Part shown: piece after piece, positions 15,669 through 23,779 of the stretch
Position numbering within the stretch: position 1 is the stretch's first letter
Layout: every line of letters begins with the position of its first letter
Assembly (NCBI GenBank): GCA_022846095.1
Contig: AP025583.1
Coordinates: forward strand, 3,311,279-3,375,278
DNA length: 64,000 bases
DNA from: Oscillospiraceae bacterium
GTDB lineage: Bacteria; Bacillota; Clostridia; Oscillospirales; Oscillospiraceae
Direction of reading: 5' to 3'
Made by a program: the position numbers and the translations under genes
The notes under the pieces: generated by a model
What the model was told of the DNA's origin: nothing
What the model saw: the letters and a program-made list of their open reading frames with translations, nothing else
Databases searched by the model: none

Positions 15669-17327
15669 CTACTTGGAGAGCCACATATTAATGCCGGTTC
15701 CCTCCAGGCCGCTCACGCGCATCACGGCGCCGGTTTCCAGCACGTAGCCGTTTACGTTGCTCTGCATCCCCCAGGAGGTGTTAATCGTGGCATAAAAAAG
15801 GCCGATATTGGCGTCCATGGCCTCTCTGATCAGATCCTGGTAGAGGCCCACGCGGACGCTCTGGTCGGTCTCGGCCGCGGCGGCGCGAACCAGCTTGTCC
15901 GTTTCGGGGTTGTCGTAGCACCAGGAATTGTAGTTGGTGTGCAGCTTGGAGGAGTCCAGGAAATTCCCCACAAAGCTGGCGGGATCGGTGGAGCCGCCCT
16001 GGCCGCCGTCCCTCATAAAAAGCTCGACAGTGTTGTTTAAAAGCCGATCCGTCATTTCCGTGGGCGTAATGCTCTGTATCTCAACGTTGACGCCAATTTG
16101 ACTGAGCATCGCCTGAATGATTGTGGCGGCGCGCACATAGGCGTCGGACTGGCCGACGGAGAGGACAATATCGAAGCCGTTGGGATACCCGGCCTGCGCC
16201 AGCAATTGTTTCGCGCCCTCCACATCATAGGGCAGCGCAAGGGATTCCAAAGACGCGTCATAGGCCCAGCAGGTAACCGGAATGGGCAGCGCGCTGGCAA
16301 TGCCGTCGCCATTGGCGTAGACGGCACCGACGATCTGCGCTCTGTCGACGGCCATAGACAGGGCGTCGCGCACGCGCTTGTCGGACAAAATCGGATGCGT
16401 CATGTTGTAGCCACAGAACGCGATCCGGTTCTGGGGCCCCTGTGCCAGCACCAGCTTGGGATTGTCCTTGAGCTGCTTGATATAGTCTCCGGCAATATTG
16501 ACCGACACGTCGATTTCGCCGGTGGAGAGGGCGTTCATATTCTGGGCCTCGTCCACGATAATATAATAAATAAGACCATCCAGATAGGGTTCGACGCCCC
16601 AGTAGTTGGGGTTCTTCTCCAATTTGACATACTGGTCGGGGACATGCTCCACGACCTGGAAGGGGCCGGTGCCGATGGGGTGGCTGCCAAACTGCTCTTC
16701 GCCCCAGCCCTCGACCTCTTCCCTGGGGATCATAATGCCCGAGGGACTGGTCAGATCGTAGAGGAACAGGGCATTGGCGTACTCCAGATGGCAGACCAGG
16801 GTTGTGTCGTCCACAGCCTCCGCGGACTTAAAATAGGGGATATAGTTCCACCAGGCCTCCGCGTGGGCGCGGTTCAGGGAGTACGCGGCGTCCTCGGCGG
16901 TCAGAAGGCGGCCGTCCTGGTATTTTCCCACCTGGAAATGCACGTCGTCGCGGATTTGAAAGGTATAGGTCATGCCGTCATCGCTGATCTCCCAGGACGT
17001 GGCTATGCTGGGCAGATACGTATCGCCTTCCGGGCTGAGCACCACCAGATTGTCGCCAAACTGGTTTATGACCTGGTCGCAGGCCGTGCCGTCCGCAAAG
17101 ACGGGATCCAGCGCCTTGGCATTGATGGAACGGTTGACGGCTATGCGCAGTGTTCCGCCGTATACGGGTTCTCCGGCCGCCGTGGGCGTACCGGAGCCCG
17201 CGGGCGTACCGGCGGCAGTGGCGGCGGGGGGCGTGGCGGGCGAACCGTTGGCAGCCGCCGGTCCGCAGCCGGACAGCGCGCCGAGCAGCATTGCTCCACA
17301 TAAAAACAGAGGCACCCATTTTTTCAC
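15669..17327 (-). CDS. ABC transporter substrate-binding lipoprotein, SBP_bac_5 family
   Basis: 552 aa from GTG 17327, which has AAAGGAG 8 bp upstream; the in-frame ATG 21 bp earlier lies directly against its ribosome site. Lipobox LSGC around residue 20, then an Ala/Gly/Thr/Pro linker. Family 5 motifs: 'GRLLTAEDAAYSLNRA', 'GTGPFQVVEHVPDQYVKLEKNPNYWG', 'VRDALSMAVDRAQIVGAVYANG'. No permease or ATPase gene is adjacent, so it must work with a transporter encoded elsewhere or act as a solitary receptor. Codon use is less GC-rich than in neighbouring genes. Only the tautomerase-like gene follows in the same transcript. Confidence 0.88.
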   Translation of the reverse strand: MKKWVPLFLCGAMLLGALSGCGPAAANGSPATPPAATAAGTPAGSGTPTAAGEPVYGGTLRIAVNRSINAKALDPVFADGTACDQVINQFGDNLVVLSPEGDTYLPSIATSWEISDDGMTYTFQIRDDVHFQVGKYQDGRLLTAEDAAYSLNRAHAEAWWNYIPYFKSAEAVDDTTLVCHLEYANALFLYDLTSPSGIMIPREEVEGWGEEQFGSHPIGTGPFQVVEHVPDQYVKLEKNPNYWGVEPYLDGLIYYIIVDEAQNMNALSTGEIDVSVNIAGDYIKQLKDNPKLVLAQGPQNRIAFCGYNMTHPILSDKRVRDALSMAVDRAQIVGAVYANGDGIASALPIPVTCWAYDASLESLALPYDVEGAKQLLAQAGYPNGFDIVLSVGQSDAYVRAATIIQAMLSQIGVNVEIQSITPTEMTDRLLNNTVELFMRDGGQGGSTDPASFVGNFLDSSKLHTNYNSWCYDNPETDKLVRAAAAETDQSVRVGLYQDLIREAMDANIGLFYATINTSWGMQSNVNGYVLETGAVMRVSGLEGTGINMWLSK

Positions 17328-17667
17328 GTCGACTTCTCCTTTCCACATCTCCTCTTGTCATTTTTCCCTGTCCCCAGGAACTTGATCCGGCGCGCCGATG
17401 GGGTTTCCGCGTCAATACAATCCGTCTGCCAGCCCCCGGGAGCCGGTACGGATCATGGCAGTTTTATTCTCCTTTTTGTCCAAACTGCCCTTTGACAACC
17501 ACAGTTTAACAGCGTTTTGTATGCGTTTCAATGGGGTGGCCGCAGATTTGGTACAACCTCTAATCGCATCTGCCGTTTTGTGGCGGATTTGCATCACAGG
17601 GCTCCAGGGTGAACCGCCCACTTTCAAGCCGTGTGTTTCAAAACGAGATTTTTACCGCCGCATATAA

Positions 17668-17709
17668 CAGTGCGCGAACGGTATCCGCCGTTCGCGCACT
17701 GCTTTTTTT
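17668..17709 (+). terminator. strong hairpin with plus-strand T-run, next to dpaB stop
   Basis: A perfect 14-bp stem (CAGTGCGCGAACGG / CCGTTCGCGCACTG, loop TATCCG) followed by TTTTTTT on the plus strand. The T-run overlaps the dpaB stop codon. On the minus strand the hairpin comes 7 bp after dpaB and is followed by TTATATG, so it can serve both directions. The 380-bp gap 17328-17707 holds otherwise only the upstream region of the binding-protein gene. Confidence 0.6.
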
Positions 17710-18286
17710 ATGGCCCCAACAGCAGCGGCTGAAGTTGTTTTCCTTTGAGGGCCGCTTCGATCGTTTCGGGAACCAGGCTGAAATCAGCTACCAACGAGGT
17801 GGGCTTCCCGCTCGGATCATCCTGCCGGAATGGGACGAAATAGATATTCTTTTTGTCCAGCAGCGCCCCGATGTTCTTGGCCGAGCCGGACAGCGCGTCG
17901 TTGGTGGCCATCGCCAGCACCACCGGCCGGTTGTTGCGCAGGTGGGCCTTTACCGCCATGGTCACCGTGCTGTCCGTGATCCCGCACGCCAGCTTGGCCA
18001 GGGTGTTCCCCGTGCACGGGCACACCACCAGCACGTCCAGCAGCTTCTTGGGCCCGATGGGCTCCGCCTTCTGGATGCTGTCGATGACCCGCTTGTCGCA
18101 GATGCGCTCCATCTCCCGCATAAAATCGTGGGCGTTGCCGAAGCGCGTATCCACTTCCACACCGATCTCGGACACGATGGGGGTCACGTCCCCGTATCTG
18201 GCGTGCACCTGCTCCAGGGCCTCCATGGCCTTGGCATATGTACAGAAGGAGCCGCAGAAGGCAAAGCCTGCTCTGACTTGTTCCAT
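17708..18286 (-). CDS. dpaB: dipicolinate synthase subunit B
   Basis: 192 aa from ATG 18286; a GTG two codons earlier overlaps the dpaA stop. The flavoprotein-like fold is clear: 'VRAGFAFCGSFCTYAKAMEALEQ' at the N-terminus, 'LLDVLVVCPCTGNTLAKLACGITDSTVTMAVKAHLRN' in the middle, 'RPVVLAMATNDALSGSAKNI', and a C-terminal 'NIYFVPFRQDDP'. These are characteristic of DpaB/SpoVFB. With DpaA it oxidises dihydrodipicolinate to dipicolinic acid in the mother cell during sporulation; the product is pumped into the forespore and complexed with calcium. Directly coupled to dpaA. This gene pair is the best evidence that the organism forms spores. Confidence 0.95.
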   Translation of the reverse strand: MEQVRAGFAFCGSFCTYAKAMEALEQVHARYGDVTPIVSEIGVEVDTRFGNAHDFMREMERICDKRVIDSIQKAEPIGPKKLLDVLVVCPCTGNTLAKLACGITDSTVTMAVKAHLRNNRPVVLAMATNDALSGSAKNIGALLDKKNIYFVPFRQDDPSGKPTSLVADFSLVPETIEAALKGKQLQPLLLGP

Positions 18287-18288
18287 GC

Positions 18289-19164
18289 TCACACTCCCAA
18301 CTCGTTTAATATGTTATATATGGTTGTTCGGATACTCCGCCCCGCCGTCACCGGGGCCACCTTCCCGGGCAGGGACAGCGCCCAGATGGCCTTGATGCCC
18401 AGCCGGGACGCCGCGTCGAAGTCCACCCCGCCTGGCTTGGAGGCCAGGTCGATGACCAGGCAGCCGGGGCGCAGGTCGCTCAGGGCCGACCCATCCAGCA
18501 TCCGGGCGGGCACGGTGTTGACCACCAGGTCGTAGCAGCAAAGCCACCCCTCCAGCTGGCCGCTGTGCTCCACGCCGTAGCCGTAGGCCTCGATCCACGC
18601 CAGGTCGGCGCAGCTCCGGGCCGCCACGCTCACCTTGGCCCCCAGGGCGGACAGACGGTGGGCCAGCAGCTTTCCCAGCCGCCCGTAGCCGATGACCAGC
18701 ACACGGGCGCCGTGGAGGGTGCTGGGCAGCTCCTCCATCGCAATCTGGATGGCCCCCTCCGCCGTGGGCACCGCGTTGGCCACGGCCAGCTCCTCCCGGG
18801 CGAAGTAGTCCTGTAAGGTCAGCCCCCGCTTGGCCGCCAGGGAACGGGCCTCGTCCCCCACCTTGCCGGCGCAGACCACCTGTCCGGGCCGCAGGGCGTC
18901 CAGCACCTGGACCAGGGTGTGCCGCCCGGCGGACAGCGGCGCGTTTAAAAGGCTCCCCTCCCCCGTCACCGGCAGCGGCAGCACCACGCAGTCGGCCAGG
19001 GCCGCGCCCTCCAGATCCTCGGCCTGCTCGGCCCCCAGAATGGGCTCCGGGGCCCGCTCCAGCGCAAAGGTGTGGACTGTGTGGCCGTCGTCGGCAAACT
19101 GCTCGGCCAGCTTGGCCTGGCGCATGTCGCCCCCCACCACCCAGATATTCAGTTCGTTTTTCAT
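18289..19164 (-). CDS. dpaA: dipicolinate synthase subunit A
   Basis: 291 aa from ATG 19164 with GGGAGGAG upstream. The N-terminal 'IWVVGGDMRQAKLAEQFADDGHTVHTF' and the Rossmann motif 'GARVLVIGYGRLGKLLAHRLSALGAKVSVAARS' (residues ~150-185) are diagnostic of DpaA/SpoVFA, a member of the D-isomer dehydrogenase-like NAD(P) fold. The C-terminal 'LVIDLASKPGGVDFDAASRLGIKAIWALSLPGKVAPVTAG' is strongly conserved in the family. The pair is normally under a late mother-cell sigma factor; no clear sigma-K or sigma-E promoter could be fixed by eye in 19165-19260. Confidence 0.96.
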   Translation of the reverse strand: MKNELNIWVVGGDMRQAKLAEQFADDGHTVHTFALERAPEPILGAEQAEDLEGAALADCVVLPLPVTGEGSLLNAPLSAGRHTLVQVLDALRPGQVVCAGKVGDEARSLAAKRGLTLQDYFAREELAVANAVPTAEGAIQIAMEELPSTLHGARVLVIGYGRLGKLLAHRLSALGAKVSVAARSCADLAWIEAYGYGVEHSGQLEGWLCCYDLVVNTVPARMLDGSALSDLRPGCLVIDLASKPGGVDFDAASRLGIKAIWALSLPGKVAPVTAGRSIRTTIYNILNELGV

Positions 19165-19305
19165 GGCACTCTCCTCCCTTGATCGTGGCTAGTTCATCTT
19201 ATTCCCACGCCCCAAAAGGGTGCGAAAGTCCTTTCCATAGGACAATCCATGGGCTATAATGAAGATAACCAAAAAAGAGAGGGGCCGGCGCTGCTGGGTT
19301 GCGCC

Positions 19306-19434
19306 CGCCCGGTGGACCTTCTGAATGCCCTGCTCTCCTTTGCCTACACCCTTCTGGTCCACAACTGCGCCGCCGCCCTGGAGTCCTTAGGGCTGGACCC
19401 CGATGAAGGCTTCCTCCACCGGGATAGGCCGGGG
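19306..19434 (+). pseudogene. cas1: cas1 remnant (middle/C-terminal fragment)
   Basis: About 43 codons read 'RPVDLLNALLSFAYTLL', a 'C-A-A-A-L-E-S-L-G-L-D-P' helix and 'GFLHRDRPG', matching the conserved core of Cas1 integrases (the His of L-H-R-D-R-P is one of the metal ligands). Neither the preceding N-terminal domain with its catalytic Glu nor the following 'D-L-M-E-E' segment with the catalytic Asp is present in any frame nearby. The fragment is in the correct orientation and position, upstream of the CRISPR leader, for a type I-C locus whose other genes have been lost. The stretch 19435-19622 probably contains the leader; it has no gene I can support. Confidence 0.75.
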
Positions 19435-19622
19435 GTGACATCAGGCTGGTGGCTGCGAACCGGAAGCTGGCAGAGTTTTCCCATGCGTTCGCACCACAAA
19501 TCCGGGTATTCTGCTCCGTCCTCCCGTGCAATCTATAGCCGTGCAGACCTGCATGGCCGCAAAACGCGCTACAGTTTGTTTAACCTGTACAAAGCAGAAA
19601 TGGATCTTTGTGTAAATTTACT

Positions 19623-20189
19623 GTCGCCCGCCGCAGGCGGGCGGGGGTTGAAATGTGGTCTTCGAGGCGGCGTTCCCCCAGGCGGGGGAGTCGCCCGCCG
19701 CAGGCGGGCGGGGGTTGAAATCCCCGTCTCGGCGTCCTTGCGGTGAAGGGCCAGGGGTCGCCCGCCACAGGCGGGTGGGGGTTGAAATTATGCCCCACAA
19801 GTGCACAAAAAACGGGAGAGCCCGTCGCCCGCCGCAGGCGGGCGGGGATAGAAACGTGGTGAACCCGGTTGGCCGGGACTTGCTGGAGGCGTCGCCCGCC
19901 GCAGGCGGGCGTGGGTTGAAATACCGAGGACGGCCAGCTCCAGCACATCGCCTACGGTCGCCCGCCACAGGCGGGTGGGGGTTGAAATTCATGGCAGGTA
20001 GGGCCTTGGGTCGGTACGCTGACGTCGCCCGCCACAGGCGGGCGAGGGTTGAAATGACTGCGTGGCCGTGTACATTGCGATGGGGATCGGTCGCCCGTCG
20101 CAGGCGGGCGTGAGTTGAAACCAGAACTTATAAAGCACCTGGGCCGAAAACTGGTAGGTCGCCCGCCGCAGGCGGGCGTGGATTATCCT
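19623..20189 (+). CRISPR. CRISPR array, nine 32-bp repeats, type I-C-like, degenerate
   Basis: Repeats start at 19623, 19690, 19757, 19824, 19891, 19957, 20024, 20090 and 20158. Each is 32 bp and spacers are 34-36 bp. The repeat opens with GT, has the stem CGCCCGCC-GCA-GGCGGGCG and ends in a GTTGAAAT or TTGAAAC-like tail, resembling type I-C repeats. The last repeat has lost its tail (reads GTGGATTATCC), which places the leader on the left and the oldest end on the right. Internal repeats also differ: the loop is GCA or ACA; the stem has GGCGGGTG in repeats 3 and 6 and CGCCCGTC in repeat 8; the tail is GATAGAAAC in repeat 4. No effector or adaptation cas gene remains except the cas1 fragment, so the array is an orphan in this window. 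Confidence 0.95.
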
Positions 20190-20225
20190 CTACAGCGCAC
20201 CTTCACACTCCCTTCCACGTCCCGT

Positions 20226-20254
20226 TTGACAACGCCCGCATCCTGCCCTACAAT
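20226..20254 (+). promoter_or_regulatory. sigma-A promoter for TIGR04255 gene
   Basis: TTGACA (20226-20231), 17-bp spacer, TACAAT (20249-20254). It lies between the end of the CRISPR array and the gene at 20303. Confidence 0.75.
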
Positions 20255-20302
20255 AGGGTTACAGCCACACAATTCAGCCGTACCGCAGGAAGGAGCACCC
20301 CC

Positions 20303-21091
20303 ATGCTGTTTGCAGAATACGAGCGCTGCCAATACGCCCGCCCGCCGCTGGTGGAGGTCATCTGTCAGTTCCGTTTCCCCGCCATCCTCTCCATCGGCGC
20401 CAAGGAGCCCGCGGAGTTTCAGGAGGCCATCCGCCGGGATTTCCCCAAATACATGGCCCGGCAGGAGCAGCCCGCCCCCAAGATCACGGGCCTGGGCGGC
20501 CCCAACCCCAAGGTGGAGCCCCAGAGCCCCATCACCAACTACAATTTCATCTCGGCGGACGGCGCGTGGAAGCTGAACCTGACCACCGGCTTCATCGCCC
20601 TGTCCACCCTGCGCTACACCCGGTGGGAGGACTTCGCCAACAAGCTGGACAAGCCCCTGGCCCAGTTCATCCAGATCTACGAGCCCGCCTTTTTCGAGCG
20701 CATCGGCCTGCGCTACGTCAACGCCCTGTCCCGCAGGGCGTTGGGCCTGGAGGATCTGCTCTGGGACGATCTGGTGCAGTCCCAGTATCTGGGCGTGCTG
20801 GGGGAGCCGGACGTGGACGAGCAGAGCGTCTCCAAATGCGCGGTGGACGTGGAGTTGGGCCTTGCGGAGGGCTGCCGGGCCAAGATCCACGCCGGGCCGG
20901 GCCTGCTCAACGGCGGAAAGACCGACAAGGAGGTCAAGTTCATCCTGGACGGGGATTTCTCCGCCAACGGGAACCTGTCCGCCGACTCCGTGCCCGCCAA
21001 GCTGGAGGATCTGCACCGGTACGCGGTGCGCTTCTTCCAGGGCGCCGTCACCCCCCAGCTCCACGCCGCCATGGGCCCGCTGTCCCAATAA
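20303..21091 (+). CDS. TIGR04255 family protein, function unknown
   Basis: 262 aa from ATG 20303 with AGGAAGGAG upstream. The N-terminal 'RPPLVEVICQFRFP' and the later 'RIGLRYVN' segment are the hallmarks of the sporadically distributed TIGR04255 family. It is a soluble alpha/beta protein without signal peptide or membrane segment. No catalytic motif is visible. It has its own promoter and a terminator at 21102-21137, so it is a single-gene unit. Members of this family often occur in variable genome regions; here it directly follows the CRISPR remnant. A defence-related role would be speculation. Confidence 0.82.
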   Translation: MLFAEYERCQYARPPLVEVICQFRFPAILSIGAKEPAEFQEAIRRDFPKYMARQEQPAPKITGLGGPNPKVEPQSPITNYNFISADGAWKLNLTTGFIALSTLRYTRWEDFANKLDKPLAQFIQIYEPAFFERIGLRYVNALSRRALGLEDLLWDDLVQSQYLGVLGEPDVDEQSVSKCAVDVELGLAEGCRAKIHAGPGLLNGGKTDKEVKFILDGDFSANGNLSADSVPAKLEDLHRYAVRFFQGAVTPQLHAAMGPLSQ

Positions 21092-21101
21092 GGCGCGCAG
21101 C

Positions 21102-21137
21102 AGCCCCGGTGTCAAGACACCGGGGCTTTCCTTTTTC
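21102..21137 (+). terminator. terminator after TIGR04255 gene
   Basis: AGCCCCGGTGTC-AA-GACACCGGGGCT, then TTCCTTTTT, beginning 10 bp past the stop codon. Confidence 0.85.
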
Positions 21138-21186
21138 CCCGCTTTGGGGTATACTGTCCGGGATACCATTGGAGGAGGACGCCCTT

Positions 21187-21693
21187 ATGCCTATCATCCG
21201 CCCCGCCCGGCCGGAGGAGCTGGACGAGATTTTCGCCCTGGTCCGCCGCGCCGTGATCCACATGAACGCCGCGGGAAACCCCCAGTGGGGGGACGACTAC
21301 CCCACCCGCGGCCACTACGCCCAAGACCTCGCCAGGGGCGAGCTCTACGGCGCATACAGCCCGGCGGGCGCCCTGCTGGGCGCGGCCTGCATTAACACCG
21401 AACAGGCCCCCGAGTACTCCGCCGTGGCCTGGCGCGTCCCCGGCCCCGCCGTGGTCATCCACCGCATGGCGGTGGACCCGGAGCAGCAGCGCCAGGGCGT
21501 GGGCCGCGCCTTCTTCCGCTTCGCGGAGGAGCTGGCCCGCAGCCGGGGCGTGCCCGCCCTGCATATCGACACCTACGGCAAAAACGACCGGATGCAGGCG
21601 CTGATCCTCAGCTGCGGCTTTACGCCCGCGGGGGAGATCAACCTCCACGGCCGCCCCCTGAAATACCCCTGCTTCGAGAAGGTACTGGGCTGA
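21187..21693 (+). CDS. GNAT family N-acetyltransferase
   Basis: 168 aa from ATG 21187, preceded by GGAGGAGG. The GNAT core is complete: 'IRPARPEELDEIFALVRRAV' at the start, the acetyl-CoA pyrophosphate loop 'MAVDPEQQRQGVGRAFFRFAEE' (Q/R-x-x-G-x-G/A) around residues 98-118, then 'LHIDTYGKNDRMQALILSCGF' and 'RPLKYPCFEKVL'. It transfers an acetyl group from acetyl-CoA to an amine; the acceptor cannot be told. A TATACT box at 21150 is a likely -10. Its stop is 72 bp before the nicotinamidase-like gene, which has a separate promoter. Confidence 0.9.
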   Translation: MPIIRPARPEELDEIFALVRRAVIHMNAAGNPQWGDDYPTRGHYAQDLARGELYGAYSPAGALLGAACINTEQAPEYSAVAWRVPGPAVVIHRMAVDPEQQRQGVGRAFFRFAEELARSRGVPALHIDTYGKNDRMQALILSCGFTPAGEINLHGRPLKYPCFEKVLG

Positions 21694-21697
21694 TTTC

Positions 21698-21726
21698 TTG
21701 CCTTTTCCCGGAAAACGGCATATAAT
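21698..21726 (+). promoter_or_regulatory. promoter of NAD-salvage operon
   Basis: TTGCCT (21698-21703), 17-bp spacer, TATAAT (21721-21726), 39 bp ahead of GTG 21765. Confidence 0.65.
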
Positions 21727-21764
21727 AATTCCACCAAACGACAAGAGAAAGGCGGTGTCCGGCC

Positions 21765-22307
21765 GTGAAAAAGCTGCTGCTGGTGGTGGATTACCAAAAG
21801 GACTTTGTGGACGGGGCGCTGGGCTTTCCGGGCGCGGAGGCGCTGGACGGCCCCATCGCCGCGCGCATACGGGCGTACCGGGCCGCCGGGGACGACGTGG
21901 CCTTCACCCTGGACACCCACGGCGGGGACTACGCCCATACCCAGGAGGGCCGCAGGCTGCCCGTGCCCCACTGCATTTTGAATACCCCCGGCTGGGCCCT
22001 GTACGGCGAGACCGCGCGCGCCCGCGACCCCGGCGCGGACACAACATTTGAAAAGCCCACCTTCCCCTCCCTCCGGCTGGGCGGCTGGCTGAAGGAGCGG
22101 GGCTACGGACGGGTGGAGCTGTGCGGCCTGGTGTCCCACATCTGCGTGCTCTCCAACGCGGTGGTTGCCAAGGCCGCCCTGCCGGAGGCCGAAATCGTGG
22201 TGGACGCCCGCCTCACCGCCTCCTACGACGCCGCCCTCCACGAGAAGGCGCTGGATATACTGGAGGGCCTCCAAGTGACGGTGCTCAACCGCGGCCCGCG
22301 CCCATAA
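21765..22307 (+). CDS. isochorismatase-family cysteine hydrolase, probable nicotinamidase
   Basis: 180 aa from GTG 21765, with AAAGGCGG upstream. The catalytic triad of the family is visible: Asp9 in 'VVDYQKDFVDG', a Lys in 'FEKPTFPS' and the nucleophile Cys in 'GLVSHICVLSNA'; the 'DTHGGDY' segment supplies metal-type ligands. The next gene is nicotinate phosphoribosyltransferase 26 bp away, so deamidation of nicotinamide to nicotinate is the natural role: the two steps feed the Preiss-Handler route to NAD. A different amide substrate cannot be excluded by sequence alone. Confidence 0.85.
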   Translation: MKKLLLVVDYQKDFVDGALGFPGAEALDGPIAARIRAYRAAGDDVAFTLDTHGGDYAHTQEGRRLPVPHCILNTPGWALYGETARARDPGADTTFEKPTFPSLRLGGWLKERGYGRVELCGLVSHICVLSNAVVAKAALPEAEIVVDARLTASYDAALHEKALDILEGLQVTVLNRGPRP

Positions 22308-22333
22308 TTATGAAGGAAAGCTGTGTTATTACC

Positions 22334-23776
22334 ATGAAGGAACATATGAACTACACCCTGCTTTGCGATTTTTACGAGCTCACCATGGCCAACGGCTATT
22401 TTCAGACCGGCCTGACCGACCAGATCTGCTACTTCGACGTGTTCTTCCGCAACGTGCCCGACGGCGGCGGCTTCGCCATCGCGGCGGGGCTGGAGCAGGT
22501 GATCCACTACATCGAGCACCTGCGCTTTGACGACGAGGACATCGCGTACCTGCGGGGCAAGGGGGTCTTCTGCGAGGAGTTCCTCGCCTATCTACGCACC
22601 TTCCGCTTCACGGGCGACATCTGGGCGGTGCCCGAGGGCACCCCCATCTTCCCCCGGGAGCCCATCCTCACCGTCCGCGCCCCGGCCATCGAGGCCCAGT
22701 TTATCGAGACCTTCCTCCTGCTGACCCTGAACCACCAGTCCCTCATCGCCACCAAGTCCAACCGCATCGTCCGCGCCGCCGACGGCCGCCCGGTGTCCGA
22801 GTTCGGCTCCCGCCGGGCCCAGGGGGCGGACGGCGCCATCATGGGCGCCCGGGCCTCCTATATCGCCGGCTGCGCCGGCACCGCCTGCACCCTGGCCGAC
22901 GAGCTCTACGGCTCCCCCGCCGGGGGCACCATGGCCCACTCCTGGGTGCAGATGTTCCCCGACGAGTACACCGCCTTCAAGACCTACTGCCAGCTCTACC
23001 CCCACGCGGCCACCCTGCTGGTGGACACCTACAACGTGCTCAAGTCCGGCGTGCCCAACGCCATCCGGGCCTTTAAGGAAATCCTGCTGCCCCAGGGGAT
23101 TACCAGCTGCGCCATCCGGCTGGACTCGGGGGATCTGACCTACCTGTCCAAGAAGGCCCGCAAGCTGCTGGACGCCGCCGGGCTCACCGAGTGCAAGATC
23201 GTGGCCTCCAACTCCCTGGACGAGTACATCATCCGGGACCTGCTGCTCCAGGGGGCCAAAATCGACTCCTTCGGCGTGGGCGAGCGGCTGATCACCTCCA
23301 AGTCCGAGCCCGTGTTCGGCGGCGTGTACAAGCTGGCCGCCGTGGAGGACCGGGAGGGCAACATCCTCCCCAAAATCAAGATCAGCGCCAACCCGGACAA
23401 GATTACCAACCCCCACTTCAAAAAGGTCTACCGCCTGTTCGACAACGAGTCGGGCAAGGCCTTCGCCGACCTCATCACCCTCCACGACGAGACGGTGGAC
23501 GAGAGCAAGCCCCTGGAGCTCTTCGACCCGGACGCCACCTGGAAGCGCAGCACCGTCACGGACTTCACCGCCCGGGAGCTGCTCGTGCCCGTGTTCCTGG
23601 GTGGCAAGGCGGTGTACAAATCCCCCTCCATCACCGAGATGCGCTCCTACTGCGCGGGGCAGATCGACCTGCTGTGGGACGAGGTCAAGCGCTTTGAAAA
23701 CCCCCACAACTACTACGTGGACCTGTCCCAGAAGCTCTGGGACATCAAGCACGCGCTGCTCCAGCGCCGGGGCTAG
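22334..23776 (+). CDS. pncB: nicotinate phosphoribosyltransferase
   Basis: 480 aa from ATG 22334. Two other in-frame ATGs are possible: 22310 without a ribosome site, and 22346 with AAGGA only 4 bp away; 22346 may be the true start. The family sequence is clear: 'LLCDFYELTMANGYF', 'GTPIFPREPILTVRAP', 'SEFGSRRAQG', 'GTMAHSWVQMF', 'LVDTYNVLKSGVPNAI', 'AIRLDSGDLTYLSKKARKLLD' and 'GVGERLITSKSEPVFGGVYKL'. The enzyme couples ATP hydrolysis to formation of nicotinate mononucleotide from nicotinate and PRPP. It lies in an operon with the nicotinamidase-like gene and is followed after 3 bp by a phosphoesterase gene. Confidence 0.95.
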   Translation: MKEHMNYTLLCDFYELTMANGYFQTGLTDQICYFDVFFRNVPDGGGFAIAAGLEQVIHYIEHLRFDDEDIAYLRGKGVFCEEFLAYLRTFRFTGDIWAVPEGTPIFPREPILTVRAPAIEAQFIETFLLLTLNHQSLIATKSNRIVRAADGRPVSEFGSRRAQGADGAIMGARASYIAGCAGTACTLADELYGSPAGGTMAHSWVQMFPDEYTAFKTYCQLYPHAATLLVDTYNVLKSGVPNAIRAFKEILLPQGITSCAIRLDSGDLTYLSKKARKLLDAAGLTECKIVASNSLDEYIIRDLLLQGAKIDSFGVGERLITSKSEPVFGGVYKLAAVEDREGNILPKIKISANPDKITNPHFKKVYRLFDNESGKAFADLITLHDETVDESKPLELFDPDATWKRSTVTDFTARELLVPVFLGGKAVYKSPSITEMRSYCAGQIDLLWDEVKRFENPHNYYVDLSQKLWDIKHALLQRRG

Positions 23777-23779
23777 GCC

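Noticed and set aside
17398-17667. Plus-strand open frame of about 90 codons upstream of the terminator at 17668
   Set aside because: No ribosome site, no recognisable protein pattern and no promoter; it overlaps the upstream region of the leftward binding-protein gene.
19435-19622. A cas2 gene or further cas1 sequence after the cas1 fragment
   Set aside because: All three plus-strand frames were read; none shows the C-terminal Cas1 motif or a Cas2 ferredoxin-like pattern. Treated as leader and decayed sequence.
19580-19992. Minus-strand open frames across the CRISPR array with repeated 'NPRPPAAGD'-like units
   Set aside because: They are translations of the CRISPR repeats and spacers, a well-known annotation artefact; no ribosome site and no homology beyond the repeat.
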